Assembly (NCBI GenBank): GCA_951799405.1
Contig: OX637351.1
Span: forward strand, 8,464,251-8,528,250
Direction: 5' to 3'
Source: Agapetus fuscipes
Taxonomy: Eukaryota > Arthropoda > Insecta > Trichoptera > Glossosomatidae
DNA: 64,000 nucleotides
Part shown: positions 63,838-64,000 of the stretch, piece by piece
Layout of the letters: every line of letters begins with the position of its first letter
Numbering within the stretch: position 1 is the first letter of the stretch
Notes under the pieces: model-generated
Databases searched by the model: none
Told to the model about the DNA's origin: nothing
Seen by the model: only the letters and a program-made list of their open reading frames with translations
Translations under genes and position numbers: made by a program

Positions 63838-64000
63838 TCTATAATCTTAGTTGCAAAGATATATTACAACATTCTCACAAGCAGACACGTATAAGTTCAC
63901 ACTTACACATGTCCCATATGGACCAAAAAACCCAATCTAAGATATTATGTTGAGTTTACAGATACTATAATATAATCTATAATATATAATCTAAGTTGCA
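63838..64000 (-). repeat. Family C repeat and start of another, cut by the window edge
   Basis: ATAATCTTAGTTGCAAAG to CCCATATGGACC, then a fresh (CTATAAT) tail with CTAAGTTGCA at the end. Confidence 0.7.

Overview
Eukaryotic, AT-rich, repeat-dense DNA that reads as an arthropod, probably insect, nuclear genome. Two intron-containing protein genes give the main evidence. The plus-strand gene is the 3' half of a GABA-B receptor subunit 1 gene whose residues resemble the insect form. The minus-strand gene is the 3' half of a neuron navigator (NAV/sickie) gene. No bacterial-type operons, rRNA operon or functional tRNA were seen. The species cannot be fixed from this window.

Layout: about 1-5852 holds the last four visible coding exons of GABA-B-R1 (749-956, 3156-3412, 4263-4400, 5538-5852). 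They splice in frame to about 305 residues covering TM4 to TM7, the coiled coil and the tail. About 49535-63191 holds twelve minus-strand exons of the NAV/sickie gene. They join in phase to about 878 residues: the KKKGW/LRSSF basic region, a coiled coil, a Ser/Asn-rich linker, the AAA+ ATPase domain and the true C-terminus. The genes converge tail to tail and both run off the window at their 5' ends. There is no evidence that they act together.

The 43.7 kb between the stop codons (5853-49534), and most introns, are layered mobile DNA. Families recognised by repeated copies are: SINE-A and SINE-B (two tRNA-headed SINEs); a composite SINE-BA that joins them and behaves as one unit; SINE-D (type II Ser/Leu-tRNA-like); an abundant ~250 bp family C with a (TTAGA/TTATAGA)n tail; fragments of at least three LINE groups (RTE-like and CR1/L2/jockey-like); Penelope-like hairpins carrying a hammerhead-ribozyme-like core; and DNA transposons. 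Many of the DNA transposons have visible target-site duplications: three hAT-type elements with 8 bp TSDs, TTAA-flanked elements including a 4.36 kb long-TIR element, a PIF/Harbinger-type element with TTA TSD, and several MITEs. Several insertions are nested, and repeat copies elsewhere in the window serve as empty sites that define insertion boundaries.

The most unusual structures are the covarying hammerhead-like hairpins at eight or more sites, a nearly full-length 5S rRNA sequence fused directly to a SINE-B, and the composite two-headed SINE. All repeat family names except established superfamily terms are local to this annotation. Repeat boundaries are accurate to about 5-20 bases unless a TSD is given.
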